Below, one piece after another: positions 15,125 to 24,334 of a stretch of DNA of 37,533 nucleotides. Made by a program: the position numbers and the translations under genes. Every line of letters begins with the position of its first letter. The first letter of the stretch is position 1. The DNA is from RPQJ01 sp963696545. Its GTDB lineage: Bacteria > Pseudomonadota > Gammaproteobacteria > Steroidobacterales > Steroidobacteraceae. A model generated the notes under the pieces. The model did not search any database and was not told where the DNA came from. It was given only the letters and a program-made list of their open reading frames with translations. Location of the stretch: contig CAVOKQ010000010.1 in assembly GCA_963696545.1 (NCBI GenBank), forward strand, positions 1 through 37,533. Reading direction: 5' to 3'.

Positions 15125-15314
15125 GCGGACCGCGCCGGGTGCCGCCAGGCATTGCGTCGACAACAGCATGCCGAATCGCATTTCGGAGAACGTGACCGTC
15201 GCCCGGCAGACGCAACGGCTCGAGCTCGACGGGGAGATCATGAATGTCGAGGTGGGCCGGGATGGCGTGATCAGCGGGCGGGTGTCGTCGCCGTAGCGTC
15301 CGGCGGGCTGCGGG

Positions 15315-15692
15315 TCACGGCGGCGGGCGCGTCAGTGCGGCGAGTTTCGTGAGTGCGATTCGGCAGACCGGGACGTAGAACGGCGCCCAGCGCGGGATCA
15401 GGAAGACCACGCGACAGGAGGTCGCGGCCACGGGCGTCACGCGGTGACCGGTTGCGGGGATGCCAGCGACCCGCCAGGCCCAGCAGACGCCCTCCTCCCA
15501 GTCGGTGATCTCGAAAGGGACCCAGAGGCCGACCGTGGTCTGCACGCGGCCGCGAGTGCCGGCGGTGATGACGCGCGCGGGTGAATCGACGGCGCGGACG
15601 CTCGGCCCCCACTGCGGCCAGGCGTGCGTATCGGTCAGCAGCCGCCAGGCGACGACAGCCGACGAGGCGAGCGTGGCGGAGACTTCGAGCAT
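15315..15692 (-). CDS. SRPBCC (polyketide cyclase-like) protein
   Basis: A 125-residue protein with the START-like fold. The opening MLEVSATLASSAVVAWRLLTDTHAWPQWGPSVRAVDSP is the characteristic strand, helix and WPxW motif. VPFEITDWEEGVCWAWRVAGIPATGHRV and VFLIPRWAPFYVPVCRIALTKLAA are the central strands and the long C-terminal helix. Such proteins bind hydrophobic ligands in a cavity; the ligand is unknown. The end is slightly shorter than usual. No ribosome site is obvious. Confidence 0.85.
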   Translation of the reverse strand: MLEVSATLASSAVVAWRLLTDTHAWPQWGPSVRAVDSPARVITAGTRGRVQTTVGLWVPFEITDWEEGVCWAWRVAGIPATGHRVTPVAATSCRVVFLIPRWAPFYVPVCRIALTKLAALTRPPP

Positions 15693-15808
15693 TGCCGTGC
15701 GTCAGCGTTCGCGCAGCGCGTCGAGCGTGCCGAAACGGGCTCATCGCGGCGGAAGTCACGCGCAGCGCCGAGATTGAGCGGTGCGTCCTGCGGCCGGGCG
15801 GCGAGCTC

Positions 15809-16117
15809 TCAGCGTCGACCGATCAGCAGGCCGATGACAAACGCAAAGCCTGCGACCACGCCCATCGACGGCCACGGATTCTCGTGCACGTAGCGGTCGG
15901 TCGTCTTTACCGCTGCGCGCGCCCGCGCCGCGAGGTGCTGCTCCATTTCCGACAGACTCTTCCGCGCATCGCGCAGTGATGCCTCTGCTCGCGCACGAGC
16001 CTTGGTGGCTCGTTCACTCGCGTCGCCGGCCGTCTCCTTCAGCAGGTCCTCTGTGTGGCTCACGACCGCCTTCAATTCGTGCAGCAGCCTTTCGGTGCTG
16101 ATGTCAGGTGCGTGCAT
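15809..16117 (-). CDS. DUF883 family membrane-anchored protein (YqjD/ElaB type)
   Basis: A 102-residue protein. The first 75 residues are an amphipathic charged helix (ERLLHELKAVVSHTEDLLKETAGDASERATKARARAEASL). The C-terminal hydrophobic segment NPWPSMGVVAGFAFVIGLLIGRR is the family signature. YqjD and ElaB are tail-anchored inner-membrane proteins that associate with ribosomes in stationary phase. A strong AAGGAGG precedes the ATG. YqjE- and YqjK-like partners, usual downstream, are absent. Confidence 0.92.
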   Translation of the reverse strand: MHAPDISTERLLHELKAVVSHTEDLLKETAGDASERATKARARAEASLRDARKSLSEMEQHLAARARAAVKTTDRYVHENPWPSMGVVAGFAFVIGLLIGRR

Positions 16118-16254
16118 GAGATCGACCTCCTTGCAATGATCGTGGGGCGCGATTTTTCGATTCGCGCCACGTGTTCAGTTTACGCCCTCGCTGTGACTGC
16201 AGTGATGCGTAGATCCCTGGGACGGTAGTGCCCTGCCCTGCCGACGGGGATCGG

Positions 16255-16490
16255 CTACGCCCGGCGACGTCGTTGCCGGCGTACGGCAATCAGTACTGCG
16301 AACGTCAGCATGATCACCGCGAGCGAGTGCACGGGATGCACCACGATCGCGACCACCGGTGCGAGCAGTGCGCGCGCCAGGAATCGCAGCGAGTCGTGGG
16401 CGGCAATCGCGTTGGCGAGTGGCGGCGAGGAGCGATAGTAGAAATCGATGAAGGCGCGGCCGAGTGTGGAGCGCGCGATGCAACGCTTGC
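16255..16490 (-). pseudogene. C-terminal remnant of a CFI-box-CTERM protein
   Basis: Read on the minus strand down to the TAG at 16257-16255, this frame gives RSTLGRAFIDFYYRSSPPLANAIAAHD, then SLRFLARALLAPVV, a membrane segment and a basic end (RRQRRRRA). That layout matches the C-terminal sorting region of CFI-box proteins, normally preceded by CFIATAAYGS-like residues. The CFI box and everything before it are missing, and the frame is joined directly to an IS21 remnant at about 16490. Confidence 0.6.
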
Positions 16491-16493
16491 GCG

Positions 16494-16630
16494 CGGCGGA
16501 CGCAGTCCTTCACCTGCGTGTCGCCATCTTCGTAGCCCGCTGCCCGGATCTCCTCGAACAGCCGGACCGCCGACAGCCTGGGGAACTCGGCCAGGCGGGC
16601 TGCGAGGATGCCGCGGAAGGGATCGACCTT
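16494..16630 (-). mobile_element. IS21-type transposase (IstA) fragment
   Basis: The minus-strand frame encodes KVDPFRGILAARLAEFP, LSAVRLFEEIRAAGYEDGDT and QVKDCVRR. This is the characteristic 'DPF...RL..yP.LsAvRLFEEvraaGY.GgytqvkdyvR' region near the IstA N-terminus. Only about 46 residues remain, without the DDE core or IstB. The remnant abuts the CFI-box fragment and probably mediated its truncation. Confidence 0.7.
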
Positions 16631-16836
16631 GCACGCGACCGGTGGCCGCTCGGCCACTGGCCGAGCAGCGGAGTGCGCACTTTTCACCCCGAGTCGTGCG
16701 CCTGCGGAATTCATGGGCTTGCGCTGCCGGTGCGCGTGGCGCCCGGGACTCACCGAAGACGCCTTGACGGACTGGACTGCCGCGAAGTCACGCCCAACGG
16801 CCTGACGACAGTTTGATGCGCGGCGCGGCAACCACC

Positions 16837-17043
16837 TCAGGCGCGGATGGCCGAACGGCCGCCAACGAGCCGCGCCGGCAGCATCACGATCGTTTGCAGA
16901 AGCGCAAACACGCCCTCGACCGCGAGACCCACCAGCCGGAACGGCAGCGTCACGAGCCACACGATCGGCCAGAGCACGAGAGCCACGATCGCCAGCGGCC
17001 AGCACACGGCGAGCAGCATCAACCACAGCAGCAACTTGACCAT
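16837..17043 (-). CDS. Small integral membrane protein
   Basis: A 68-residue protein with hydrophobic segments at residues 3-35 (LLLWLMLLAVCWPLAIVALVLWPIVWLVTLPF) and 38-58 (VGLAVEGVFALLQTIVMLPA), ending in a basic tail. Similar small proteins are common in gammaproteobacteria, with no known function. The upstream strand has no strong ribosome site. The 16631-16836 interval to its left contains no supported gene. Confidence 0.7.
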   Translation of the reverse strand: MVKLLLWLMLLAVCWPLAIVALVLWPIVWLVTLPFRLVGLAVEGVFALLQTIVMLPARLVGGRSAIRA

Positions 17044-17377
17044 CTTGAGTCACCCTCCCGGACCCGCCGCCCGCAACCAGGCGCGGCGAACTCGCAGTCC
17101 AGGATTCGATTAGACCATGCGCAGTCCCAGGCGTTCGACACGCTCAGCATGATTGGCCGACGAGCGCTGCAGGTGTTACGGTCAGCAATCAACGGCAGGA
17201 GTCGTCCGTGCGTTGCATTACCCTGGTAAGGTTCCCCGCTCCCGCCGGCCTGAGGGGAGCGAAACTCCGCGCCGCGCTCGAGGACTCGATGCCGCGCCGC
17301 CAGGTCGCCCCGGGCCTCGCACTCGTCGATAAAGAGACTCACACCTCTCGGATCGATGCCTGAAGGAATCCGGCACG
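17044..17377. other. Intergenic region without a supported gene
   Basis: The region separates two divergent genes. A stem of CGCTCCC with GGGAGCG (about 17237-17270) is the only clear structure. Short frames here lack protein-like composition. Confidence 0.4.
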
Positions 17378-17806
17378 TTGCCAGACATGCAGACGGTATT
17401 CACCATTCGCACCTCCGGTGCGGGGTTGCACGAGTTCACTGATGAAGTCGCGCGCTTCGTCCGGGAAAGCGGCCTGCGCGAGGGACTGCTGACGCTCTTC
17501 GTGCAGCACACGTCATGTTCGCTGCTGGTCCAGGAGAACGCGGATCCGGACGTGCAGCGCGACCTGCAGGAGTTCTTCCGCCGGCTGGTACCCTCCTCCG
17601 ACGATCCCTCGATGCGATGGCTCGCTCACACTGCGGAGGGACCGGACGACATGCCGGCGCACATCAAGTCCGCGCTCACGGCAGTATCGCTTTGCATTCC
17701 CGTTGCGGCCGGTCGACCCGCGCTCGGTACCTGGCAGGGGATCTACCTCTTCGAGCACCGCCACGGCTCGCATGTGCGGCGGGTCGTGGGCCACTTGTCC
17801 GGCTGA
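17378..17806 (+). CDS. yjbQ: YjbQ family protein (secondary thiamine-phosphate synthase-like, UPF0047)
   Basis: A 142-residue protein covering the complete UPF0047 fold. Conserved blocks are FVQHTSCSLLVQENADPDVQRDL, WLAHTAEGPDDMPAHIKSALT and LGTWQGIYLFEHR. The His and Glu residues in these blocks form the family's metal-binding site. Overproduction of the E. coli homologue can rescue thiamine-phosphate synthase mutants; the natural role is uncertain. The start could also be the Met at 17387. A small membrane-protein gene follows after 37 bp. Confidence 0.92.
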   Translation: MPDMQTVFTIRTSGAGLHEFTDEVARFVRESGLREGLLTLFVQHTSCSLLVQENADPDVQRDLQEFFRRLVPSSDDPSMRWLAHTAEGPDDMPAHIKSALTAVSLCIPVAAGRPALGTWQGIYLFEHRHGSHVRRVVGHLSG

Positions 17807-17843
17807 GGTCGTCCGCAGGAAAGAAACCGTGGGAGATTTCGTG

Positions 17844-18224
17844 ATGCGTTACCTCGTCTCGTTGATGCTTGTGATCGTCGGCATCATCCATCTGCTGCCG
17901 CTGTCCGGAGCGCTCGGAGCCGAGCGTCTCGCAGCACTGTACGGCCTCTCGTTCGACGAGCCGAACCTCGCGATCCTGATGCGACACAGGGCTGTTCTGT
18001 TCGGGCTGCTCGGTGCCTTTCTCGTTGTCGCGGCGTTCAGGCCCGAGTTGCAGGGCGCCGCTCTCGTCGCCGGCTTCGCAAGCGTCGTCTCGTTCCTGTA
18101 CCTCGCTTGGTCCGTCGGCAGCTACAACGCCCAGATCGGCCGTGTGTTCATCGCGGATGTCGTTGCATTCGTCTGCCTGGTGGTCGGTGCCGCGGCGTAT
18201 TTCTACCTGCGACGCGGGCGCTGA
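17844..18224 (+). CDS. Small membrane protein (sometimes mis-annotated phosphopantetheine adenylyltransferase)
   Basis: A 126-residue protein with four membrane helices: residues 1-20, 45-66, 69-90 and 100-120. The first (RYLVSLMLVIVGIIHLLPLSGAL) is followed by a loop containing YGLSFDEPNLAILMRHRAVLFG, which is the family signature. Many databases label this family phosphopantetheine adenylyltransferase, but it has no nucleotidyltransferase motif. GGGAG (17831-17835) fixes ATG 17844. It lies 37 bp behind yjbQ and is likely co-transcribed. Confidence 0.85.
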   Translation: MRYLVSLMLVIVGIIHLLPLSGALGAERLAALYGLSFDEPNLAILMRHRAVLFGLLGAFLVVAAFRPELQGAALVAGFASVVSFLYLAWSVGSYNAQIGRVFIADVVAFVCLVVGAAAYFYLRRGR

Positions 18225-18355
18225 AGATCGACGAGGCGGATCAAGGCGTTCAGGCGTACTCGACCACCGATCCACTCGACGGAACTGTCCGGCGTTGACT
18301 GGCCCGCAGCGACGGGTTGTCATACGCTCGGGTCATCGAGATGAGTGCAGGGATC

Positions 18356-18904
18356 ATGAGAGCACGCACCGCCGCGTTCATAGCCACGAGCCTGGATGGC
18401 TTCATCGCCCGTGCCGACGGCAGCATCGACTGGCTGTCCGAGGTGCAGGGCGTCATTCCGGACGGAGAGGACTGCGGCTATCTCGACTTCATGGACTCGA
18501 TTGACGGCATGGTCATGGGCCGCCACACGTTCGAGCGGGTGCTGACTTTCGACGCGTGGCCCTACGAGGCTATACCGGTGTTTGTCATGAGCCGGTCACC
18601 AGTGAGCATTCCGTCTGAACTCGCCGGCTCGTTGCATTCCTGGCAGGGTACGCCCGCCGCGCTCCTGGAGAAGCTTGGCGCGCAGGGATTGCGCCGTCTC
18701 TACGTGGACGGCGGAGAGACCATCCAGAGCTTCCTGCGCGCGGACCTGCTCGATGAGCTCACCGTCACTGTCGTCCCGTTGTTGCTCGGCTCCGGACGCC
18801 CGCTGTTCGGAGCGCTGGCGCAGGATGTCGAACTGACACTGATGCGCTCACGCGCGTATGAGTTCGGATTCGTGCAGTCGACATATCGCGTCGAGCACGC
18901 CTGA
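18356..18904 (+). CDS. Dihydrofolate reductase family protein (RibD C-terminal-like)
   Basis: A 182-residue protein from ATG 18356; alternative starts lie at 18341 (ATG) and 18317 (TTG). AFIATSLDGFIARADGSIDWL is the nucleotide-binding start, MVMGRHTFERVLTFDAWPY is the central motif, and LRRLYVDGGETIQSFLRADLLDELTVTVVPLLLGSGRPLF is the family's C-terminal signature. Members bind NADPH and reduce unidentified substrates; only a subset act in riboflavin synthesis. Length equals that of the stand-alone family. It does not overlap neighbours and is probably monocistronic. Confidence 0.9.
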   Translation: MRARTAAFIATSLDGFIARADGSIDWLSEVQGVIPDGEDCGYLDFMDSIDGMVMGRHTFERVLTFDAWPYEAIPVFVMSRSPVSIPSELAGSLHSWQGTPAALLEKLGAQGLRRLYVDGGETIQSFLRADLLDELTVTVVPLLLGSGRPLFGALAQDVELTLMRSRAYEFGFVQSTYRVEHA

Positions 18905-18943
18905 AGAGGCCTCGCCGGGGCCGGTGACTGCGTCCGCGTGCCG

Positions 18944-19378
18944 TCAGGCCTGCGTCGTCATTTCCGTCGAAGTGGCGCTTCTCGGCCGTAGGCTCCAACT
19001 CAGCCGCGGATTGCCAGCAATCCAATGCCGCGCATCTTCGACCGTCGAAAAGTCTCCCAGGCAATACGGCGAGAGGCGCAGCGACTCGTAGTACCGGACG
19101 TACGCCAGGGTCTTCGGGTCCGTCGCAACCATTGCCTGAACCGTGTCCGGACTGTCGTAGTACCGCAGTCTTTCGAGCTCGGCGAAAGCCTTCAGTGCCG
19201 GCTCGGTGATGTCCGGGGCCGGCTGGCATTCGAGGTAATCGGAAATGATGTAGCGGATGCCTTCATAGCGAACGTCGCTGCACATTTCCTCGTAGGCATC
19301 GCGAAATTCCGCCAGCGTCAGCACGCCGAAGAAGCGTCGATATACGCCGTGTCCTTCCCACCTGATTCGATACGGCAT
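18944..19378 (-). CDS. Conserved cytoplasmic protein of unknown function
   Basis: A 144-residue protein. ATG 19378 is preceded by GGGGGAC, so the longer frame to 19489 is rejected. It begins MPYRIRWEGHGVYRRFFGVLTLAEFRDAYEEMCSDVRYEGIRYIISDYLEC, which looks like the alternating strand-helix pattern of small STAS-like or YbjN-like folds found in environmental proteobacteria. No catalytic residues or membrane segments are seen. The family resemblance is weak and unnamed. Confidence 0.75.
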   Translation of the reverse strand: MPYRIRWEGHGVYRRFFGVLTLAEFRDAYEEMCSDVRYEGIRYIISDYLECQPAPDITEPALKAFAELERLRYYDSPDTVQAMVATDPKTLAYVRYYESLRLSPYCLGDFSTVEDARHWIAGNPRLSWSLRPRSATSTEMTTQA

Positions 19379-19546
19379 GATGTCTGTCCCCCGCGAGCAG
19401 GCCCCACATGAATGGAACAAGAGTGTTCCGAACTGCCGCAGAGTCAATCCGTATTTTCTGAGGTCAGCGCCCTGCCCCACCGTCCGCACTCACCGCGTTG
19501 CGTGCAGGTTGCCGCGCATGCGCATGGCAGCCAGCCGGAGTCCTGG

Positions 19547-19825
19547 CTACCTGCTCGCTGCTGCCGACGGATACCGCTCCACCACTCGCCGCCTCAGCTG
19601 CAGCTGCGCAATCGGCGTCATCACCCGCCCGAGGCCACTGCAGGCCCCGCACCAGAGCCACGACCGGCCGGCGAGCCTGTATCCGTCGCCGGTACAGTGA
19701 CTGCAGCGATGTGACAGTACGCGCAGCAGCTTGTCGGCCGCGCGACGGTGTCGCCCGACGCGTTTCAATCCCGTGACGTGTTGATACACACCCAATCGCT
19801 CGATCGTGCTCGGTCCAGCAGGCAT
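19547..19825 (-). CDS. Small zinc-ribbon-like protein
   Basis: A 92-residue protein from ATG 19825, with GAGG six bases upstream. The middle contains CSHCTGDGYRLAGRSWLWCGACSGLG, two CxxC-x-Gly knuckles spaced like the DnaJ Cys-rich repeat. It is flanked by basic helices (KRVGRHRRAADKLLRVL and LQLRRRVVERY), as expected of a small nucleic-acid or protein-binding zinc module. The longer frame reaching 20944 is antisense to other genes and is rejected. Confidence 0.6.
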   Translation of the reverse strand: MPAGPSTIERLGVYQHVTGLKRVGRHRRAADKLLRVLSHRCSHCTGDGYRLAGRSWLWCGACSGLGRVMTPIAQLQLRRRVVERYPSAAASR

Positions 19826-19920
19826 CGCGGGCCTCGTCTGTGGGCTGGGAAAGCCTGGAGCCTGGAGGACTTGAGGCTCACCCGATGAGCCCGCCGGGCA
19901 ATCGATCGCGGGCCCGCGGT

Positions 19921-20574
19921 TCAGTACGTCCAGCCCATCAGCCCAAGCCCCACCACGTTCAGCAGCACGGCGACGGCGAACAGCGTGACGGGCACGAGGA
20001 TCTTGCCCCGCAACGACTTCCGTTCGATCGCAAACTTCGCGGCGAGATAGAACCAGAGGTAACCGAACACGAAGATCGGCAGCACCTCGATGATGCCGCG
20101 ATTCCACCAGCGGTAGTCCCAGACCAGCAGCCCGCCCTTGTTGAGCGCGAGTTCGACGATCACCGAGATGCCCGAATAGAACAGCGCCCAGAACCACCGG
20201 TTCGGGAGGCCGAGCACCTTCGCCTGCGGGTCCTCGTCGATCGACTTGTAGTAGAGGATGCCGACGATCGCGAACATGAACATGATCTCGACGTTCCAGC
20301 CGACCAGTGTCCTCAACGCCGTCGGCCCTGGAGCGAGCCACAGTGCGCTGTAGCCGGAGACTGCGAAGATCCAGCCGTTGATCGACTCGTTGACGAAGTC
20401 CGCGCCAAACAGCGTGACGCCGGCGATCACGACGTCCCAGTTGCCGGTCTTGCGTGCTTCGCGTATCTCGACGACGTAGATGTAGAAGAGCAGCGCCAGC
20501 AGCGGCACCACGTGCCACTGCAGCGTGGTGAAATCGCGCAGACCAACGAGTGCCTGGCGGGCCGATTCGGTCAT
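19921..20574 (-). CDS. Hypothetical integral membrane protein
   Basis: A 217-residue protein from ATG 20574. The ribosome site GGAGGA directly abuts an earlier ATG (20580), so the second Met, six bases later, is the better start. About six membrane helices are visible, including VVPLLALLFYIYVV, WNVEIMFMFAIVGILYY, WFWALFYSGISVIVELAL, IIEVLPIFVFGYLWFYLAA and LVPVTLFAVAVLLNVVGLGL. Conserved-looking polar residues (FGADFVNESINGW, EDPQ, DYRWWNR) could mark a functional pocket. No family is recognised. It is divergent from the exported protein at 20721. Confidence 0.8.
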   Translation of the reverse strand: MTESARQALVGLRDFTTLQWHVVPLLALLFYIYVVEIREARKTGNWDVVIAGVTLFGADFVNESINGWIFAVSGYSALWLAPGPTALRTLVGWNVEIMFMFAIVGILYYKSIDEDPQAKVLGLPNRWFWALFYSGISVIVELALNKGGLLVWDYRWWNRGIIEVLPIFVFGYLWFYLAAKFAIERKSLRGKILVPVTLFAVAVLLNVVGLGLMGWTY

Positions 20575-20720
20575 GGTCATTCCTCCAGCGACCCGATTGA
20601 GGGTCGCAGCCGCGCCCTGCGCCGGTGGTCCGTTGTCCGGAACAGCGCTGCGCTATCATCCGCATCCGGCTCGGAACTCCACCGACCGGCCAATCGATTA
20701 TCCATAGTAGAGGAACGAAC

Positions 20721-21278
20721 ATGTTCAACAAGAAGATATTGGCTGCGTTGCTGGCCGCGGTGCTGGTACTGCCGGCCGCAGCCATGTCGGCGGACAAGCC
20801 CCTCGCGAAGACCGCGTCGGCTGAGGTTAAAGCAACCGTGGTGGCCGTCGACCAGGCCTCGCGCCTGGTCACGCTCAAGGGCCCGGACGGCAAGACCTTC
20901 CAGGTCGAGGCGGGCCCGGCTGTGCAGCACTTCGACCAGGTCAAGGCGGGCGACGTGGTTTCGGTAACCTATACCGAGTCGCTGGCCTTCCAGGTCGTAG
21001 CGAAGGGCGAAGCGCCGCAGGGCATATCGGAAAGCGCGCAAAGGGTCCCCGGCGGCGCCGAGGTCGGTCGCCAGGCGACGGGCTCCTTCAAGATCGATGC
21101 GTACGATCCGAACACCCACGTCCTTTGGGGCACGACTGCAAGCGGTATCACCAAGTCGATCACCGTCCAGGACCCGAAGGCGCAGGCGAAGCTGAAGACG
21201 CTGAACCCTGGCACGGTCGTCCAGGTGACGTACACCGAGTCGCTCGCGGTTCGTCTCGAGAAGGTCGGGTCGAAGTAA
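20721..21278 (+). CDS. Exported protein with two repeated beta domains
   Basis: A 185-residue periplasmic protein. The signal peptide is residues 1-23 (KKILAALLAAVLVLPAAAMSA), and AGAGGAAC-like spacing upstream (AGAGGA) fixes ATG 20721. The mature protein holds two related halves, each ending in a VTYTESLA-type strand: GDVVSVTYTESLAFQV near residue 80 and GTVVQVTYTESLAVRL near residue 170. The KATVVAVDQASRLVTLKGPDGKTFQVEAG segment suggests a small OB or beta-barrel fold similar to DUF5666-like proteins. No function is known. A strong hairpin follows. Confidence 0.8.
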   Translation: MFNKKILAALLAAVLVLPAAAMSADKPLAKTASAEVKATVVAVDQASRLVTLKGPDGKTFQVEAGPAVQHFDQVKAGDVVSVTYTESLAFQVVAKGEAPQGISESAQRVPGGAEVGRQATGSFKIDAYDPNTHVLWGTTASGITKSITVQDPKAQAKLKTLNPGTVVQVTYTESLAVRLEKVGSK

Positions 21279-21288
21279 ACGACTCACG

Positions 21289-21324
21289 GCGATCGTCGCG
21301 AGCCACTGCGCCCGCGACGATCGC
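21289..21324 (+). terminator. 12-bp perfect hairpin after the exported-protein gene
   Basis: GCGATCGTCGCG pairs perfectly with CGCGACGATCGC across a 12-base loop, starting 11 bp after the stop. There is no T-run. It is probably a transcript end or a stabilising structure. Confidence 0.6.
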
Positions 21325-21420
21325 TGACTCGCAGGGCGCCAACTTTCCGATCGAGCCGCGCCCTCCTCCATCCGCACCGCTTGCAGAACCGGCTGGCGTC
21401 TGCCGCAGCCGAAAAAAAAA

Positions 21421-22029
21421 GGTTCTTCTCCGATCTCCGGGGTAGGTTGAGCGGGCTCACGGTCGTCACTGCTAACTTGTTGTTACCACACATCAAGACG
21501 GCAGGAGGGCGACCGTGGCCCAAGCACATCCTATTGCCCGGCTGGGCGGCTGGGAAGGTTACGAGGTCAGTGCGCAGTGGACGGAGCGGCGAGCCGGCCG
21601 GGCCGCAAAGTCGTCAAGAGTGCCCGCTGGCTGCTGCTGAAGAACCGCGACTCGCTGCGCCCCGGGGAGAACGTGCAACTGGAGGAGTTGCTGGCCGCCA
21701 ACCACGAGCTGTTCGTGGTCTACGTGCTGCGCGATGCGCTCAAGGAACTGTGGCGACACCGCGAGCCGCAGGCGGCGCTGCGCGCTTGGTACAGCTGGTA
21801 CCACCAGGCGCTGCGCAGCTCCATCCCGCCCCTGATCCGCTTCGCCCAACGGCTGCGACCCTACCTGCCAGGCATCCTGGCCCACTGCCGTTGGCCGCTC
21901 GGCACCAACCTCGTCGAGGGCATCAACAACAAGATCAAGGTCATCAAGCGCATGGCCTACGGCTTCCGCGACGATGCCTACTTCTTCCTCAAGATCCGGG
22001 CCGCCTTCCCCGGAGTTGGGAGATGAACC
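21421..22029 (+). mobile_element. Miniature ISL3-family element with intact terminal inverted repeats
   Basis: A 609-bp element. The left end begins GGTTCTTCTCC and the right end, read inward, begins GGTTCATCTCC. The 26 terminal bases agree at 22 positions. Nine A residues lie directly left of the element and seven A residues directly right. A duplication of 7-8 A's fits the 8-bp target duplication known for ISL3, although an A-tract cannot prove it. Full ISL3 elements are about 1.4 kb. Internal deletion has joined the first 28 or so transposase codons to its last 140, so the element cannot move itself but could be mobilised by a full copy elsewhere. Confidence 0.8.
21516..22026 (+). pseudogene. 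Internally deleted ISL3 transposase
   Basis: GTG 21516 follows AGGAGGG by 5 bases and starts MAQAHPIARLGGWEGYEVSA, the transposase N-terminus. Near 21590 the sequence jumps, in another frame, to the C-terminal DDE part: RWLLLKNRDSLRPGE, then ILAHCRWPLGTNLVEG and NKIKVIKRMAYGFRDDAYFF. The Glu in LVEG is the third catalytic residue. The zinc-finger region and both catalytic Asp residues are missing. Confidence 0.8.
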
Positions 22030-22057
22030 AAAAAAAGGGCCCTCATGTGGAGGGCCC
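22030..22057 (-). terminator. Intrinsic terminator, leftward, interrupted by the ISL3-type element
   Basis: An 8-bp stem (GGGCCCTC with GAGGGCCC, loop ATGTG) is followed on the minus strand by seven T residues (22036-22030), a textbook intrinsic terminator. The element inserted within or beside this T-tract. No minus-strand gene now precedes it nearby. The region 22058-22363 is otherwise empty apart from a KOPS-like motif at 22173. Confidence 0.65.
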
Positions 22058-22363
22058 AATCAGGGGGAGATCGTTACTGCGATGCAGCATCGCAGGTTGG
22101 CGCTCCGGCGTCCATGCGACTATTGCCTACTTCCGAAGTGCGTCACGTTCGCATCCACGCCCGGGCTATATGCCCTGCCCGCGCGCCCGGTAAGCACGAA
22201 GTCGCCCGACCTTGTTGCGCCGCAGGACCGCCCGAATCGCCGCGGAACCAGTGGTCCGCAGTTCGGGTGTACGATCAACCAAGGCCGCAGAGATCGGCGC
22301 GAACCTGGTCAGCCGACCACGCGGCACGCTCCAAGAAACGACGATTACTCAGAGGGACACGAA

Positions 22364-23884
<1,521 letters not shown>

Positions 23885-23913
23885 CCGGGGCGCAGCAGGG
23901 CGTGAAGCCAATC

Positions 23914-23937
23914 AAGGGAGCGGGCAACCGCTCCCTT
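23914..23937 (+). terminator. Hairpin between the aldehyde dehydrogenase and DUF779 genes
   Basis: AAGGGAGCGG pairs perfectly with CCGCTCCCTT, closed by the tetraloop GCAA (GNRA type). No real T-run follows. The next start codon lies within 18 bp, so it may act as an attenuator or mRNA stabiliser rather than a full terminator. Confidence 0.6.
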
Positions 23938-23954
23938 TCTGCATGGAGACGAGC

Positions 23955-24332
23955 ATGATTGATAGAGTCATCGCGACCGCGGCGGCCGTCGAACTCATCG
24001 AGCTGCTGAAGACAAAACACGGCCCCGGCCTGATGTTCCACCAGTCCGGCGGCTGCTGCGACAACAGTGCCGCCAACTGCTACCTGCTGGGCGAACTCAC
24101 GATCGGCGCAGGCGACGTGTACCTGGGCGACATCGGCGGCTGCCCGTTCTACATAGGCAAGGCGCAATACGAATACTGGCGACACACCCAGTTGATCATC
24201 GACGTGATCGAGGGACACGGCGGCACCTTCTCGCTCGAAGGACCCGAAGGAAAGGCGTTTCACACCCGGTCGCGGGTGTTCACTGAAGCCGAGATGGCGG
24301 AACTGGACGCGGCCGATCGGCGTACTGCCTGA
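23955..24332 (+). CDS. DUF779 domain protein
   Basis: A 125-residue protein. GGAGACGAG upstream favours ATG 23955 over 23943. It is Cys-rich in the conserved places: HQSGGCCDNSAANCY and GDIGGCPFYIG. These cysteines suggest metal or redox chemistry. DUF779 genes almost always follow ExaC/AldB-type aldehyde dehydrogenases, as here, but their biochemical role is not established. It ends three bases before the convergent glutathione transferase gene. Confidence 0.93.
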   Translation: MIDRVIATAAAVELIELLKTKHGPGLMFHQSGGCCDNSAANCYLLGELTIGAGDVYLGDIGGCPFYIGKAQYEYWRHTQLIIDVIEGHGGTFSLEGPEGKAFHTRSRVFTEAEMAELDAADRRTA

Positions 24333-24334
24333 TC

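Noticed and set aside
15168..15296. 42-codon plus-strand frame (MPNRISENVTVARQTQ...)
   Set aside because: No ribosome site, no recognised family and a short length make chance likely, although the composition is not unreasonable.
19547..20944. 465-codon minus-strand frame
   Set aside because: It runs antisense or out of frame through two better genes. Only its last 92 codons, the zinc-ribbon protein, were kept.
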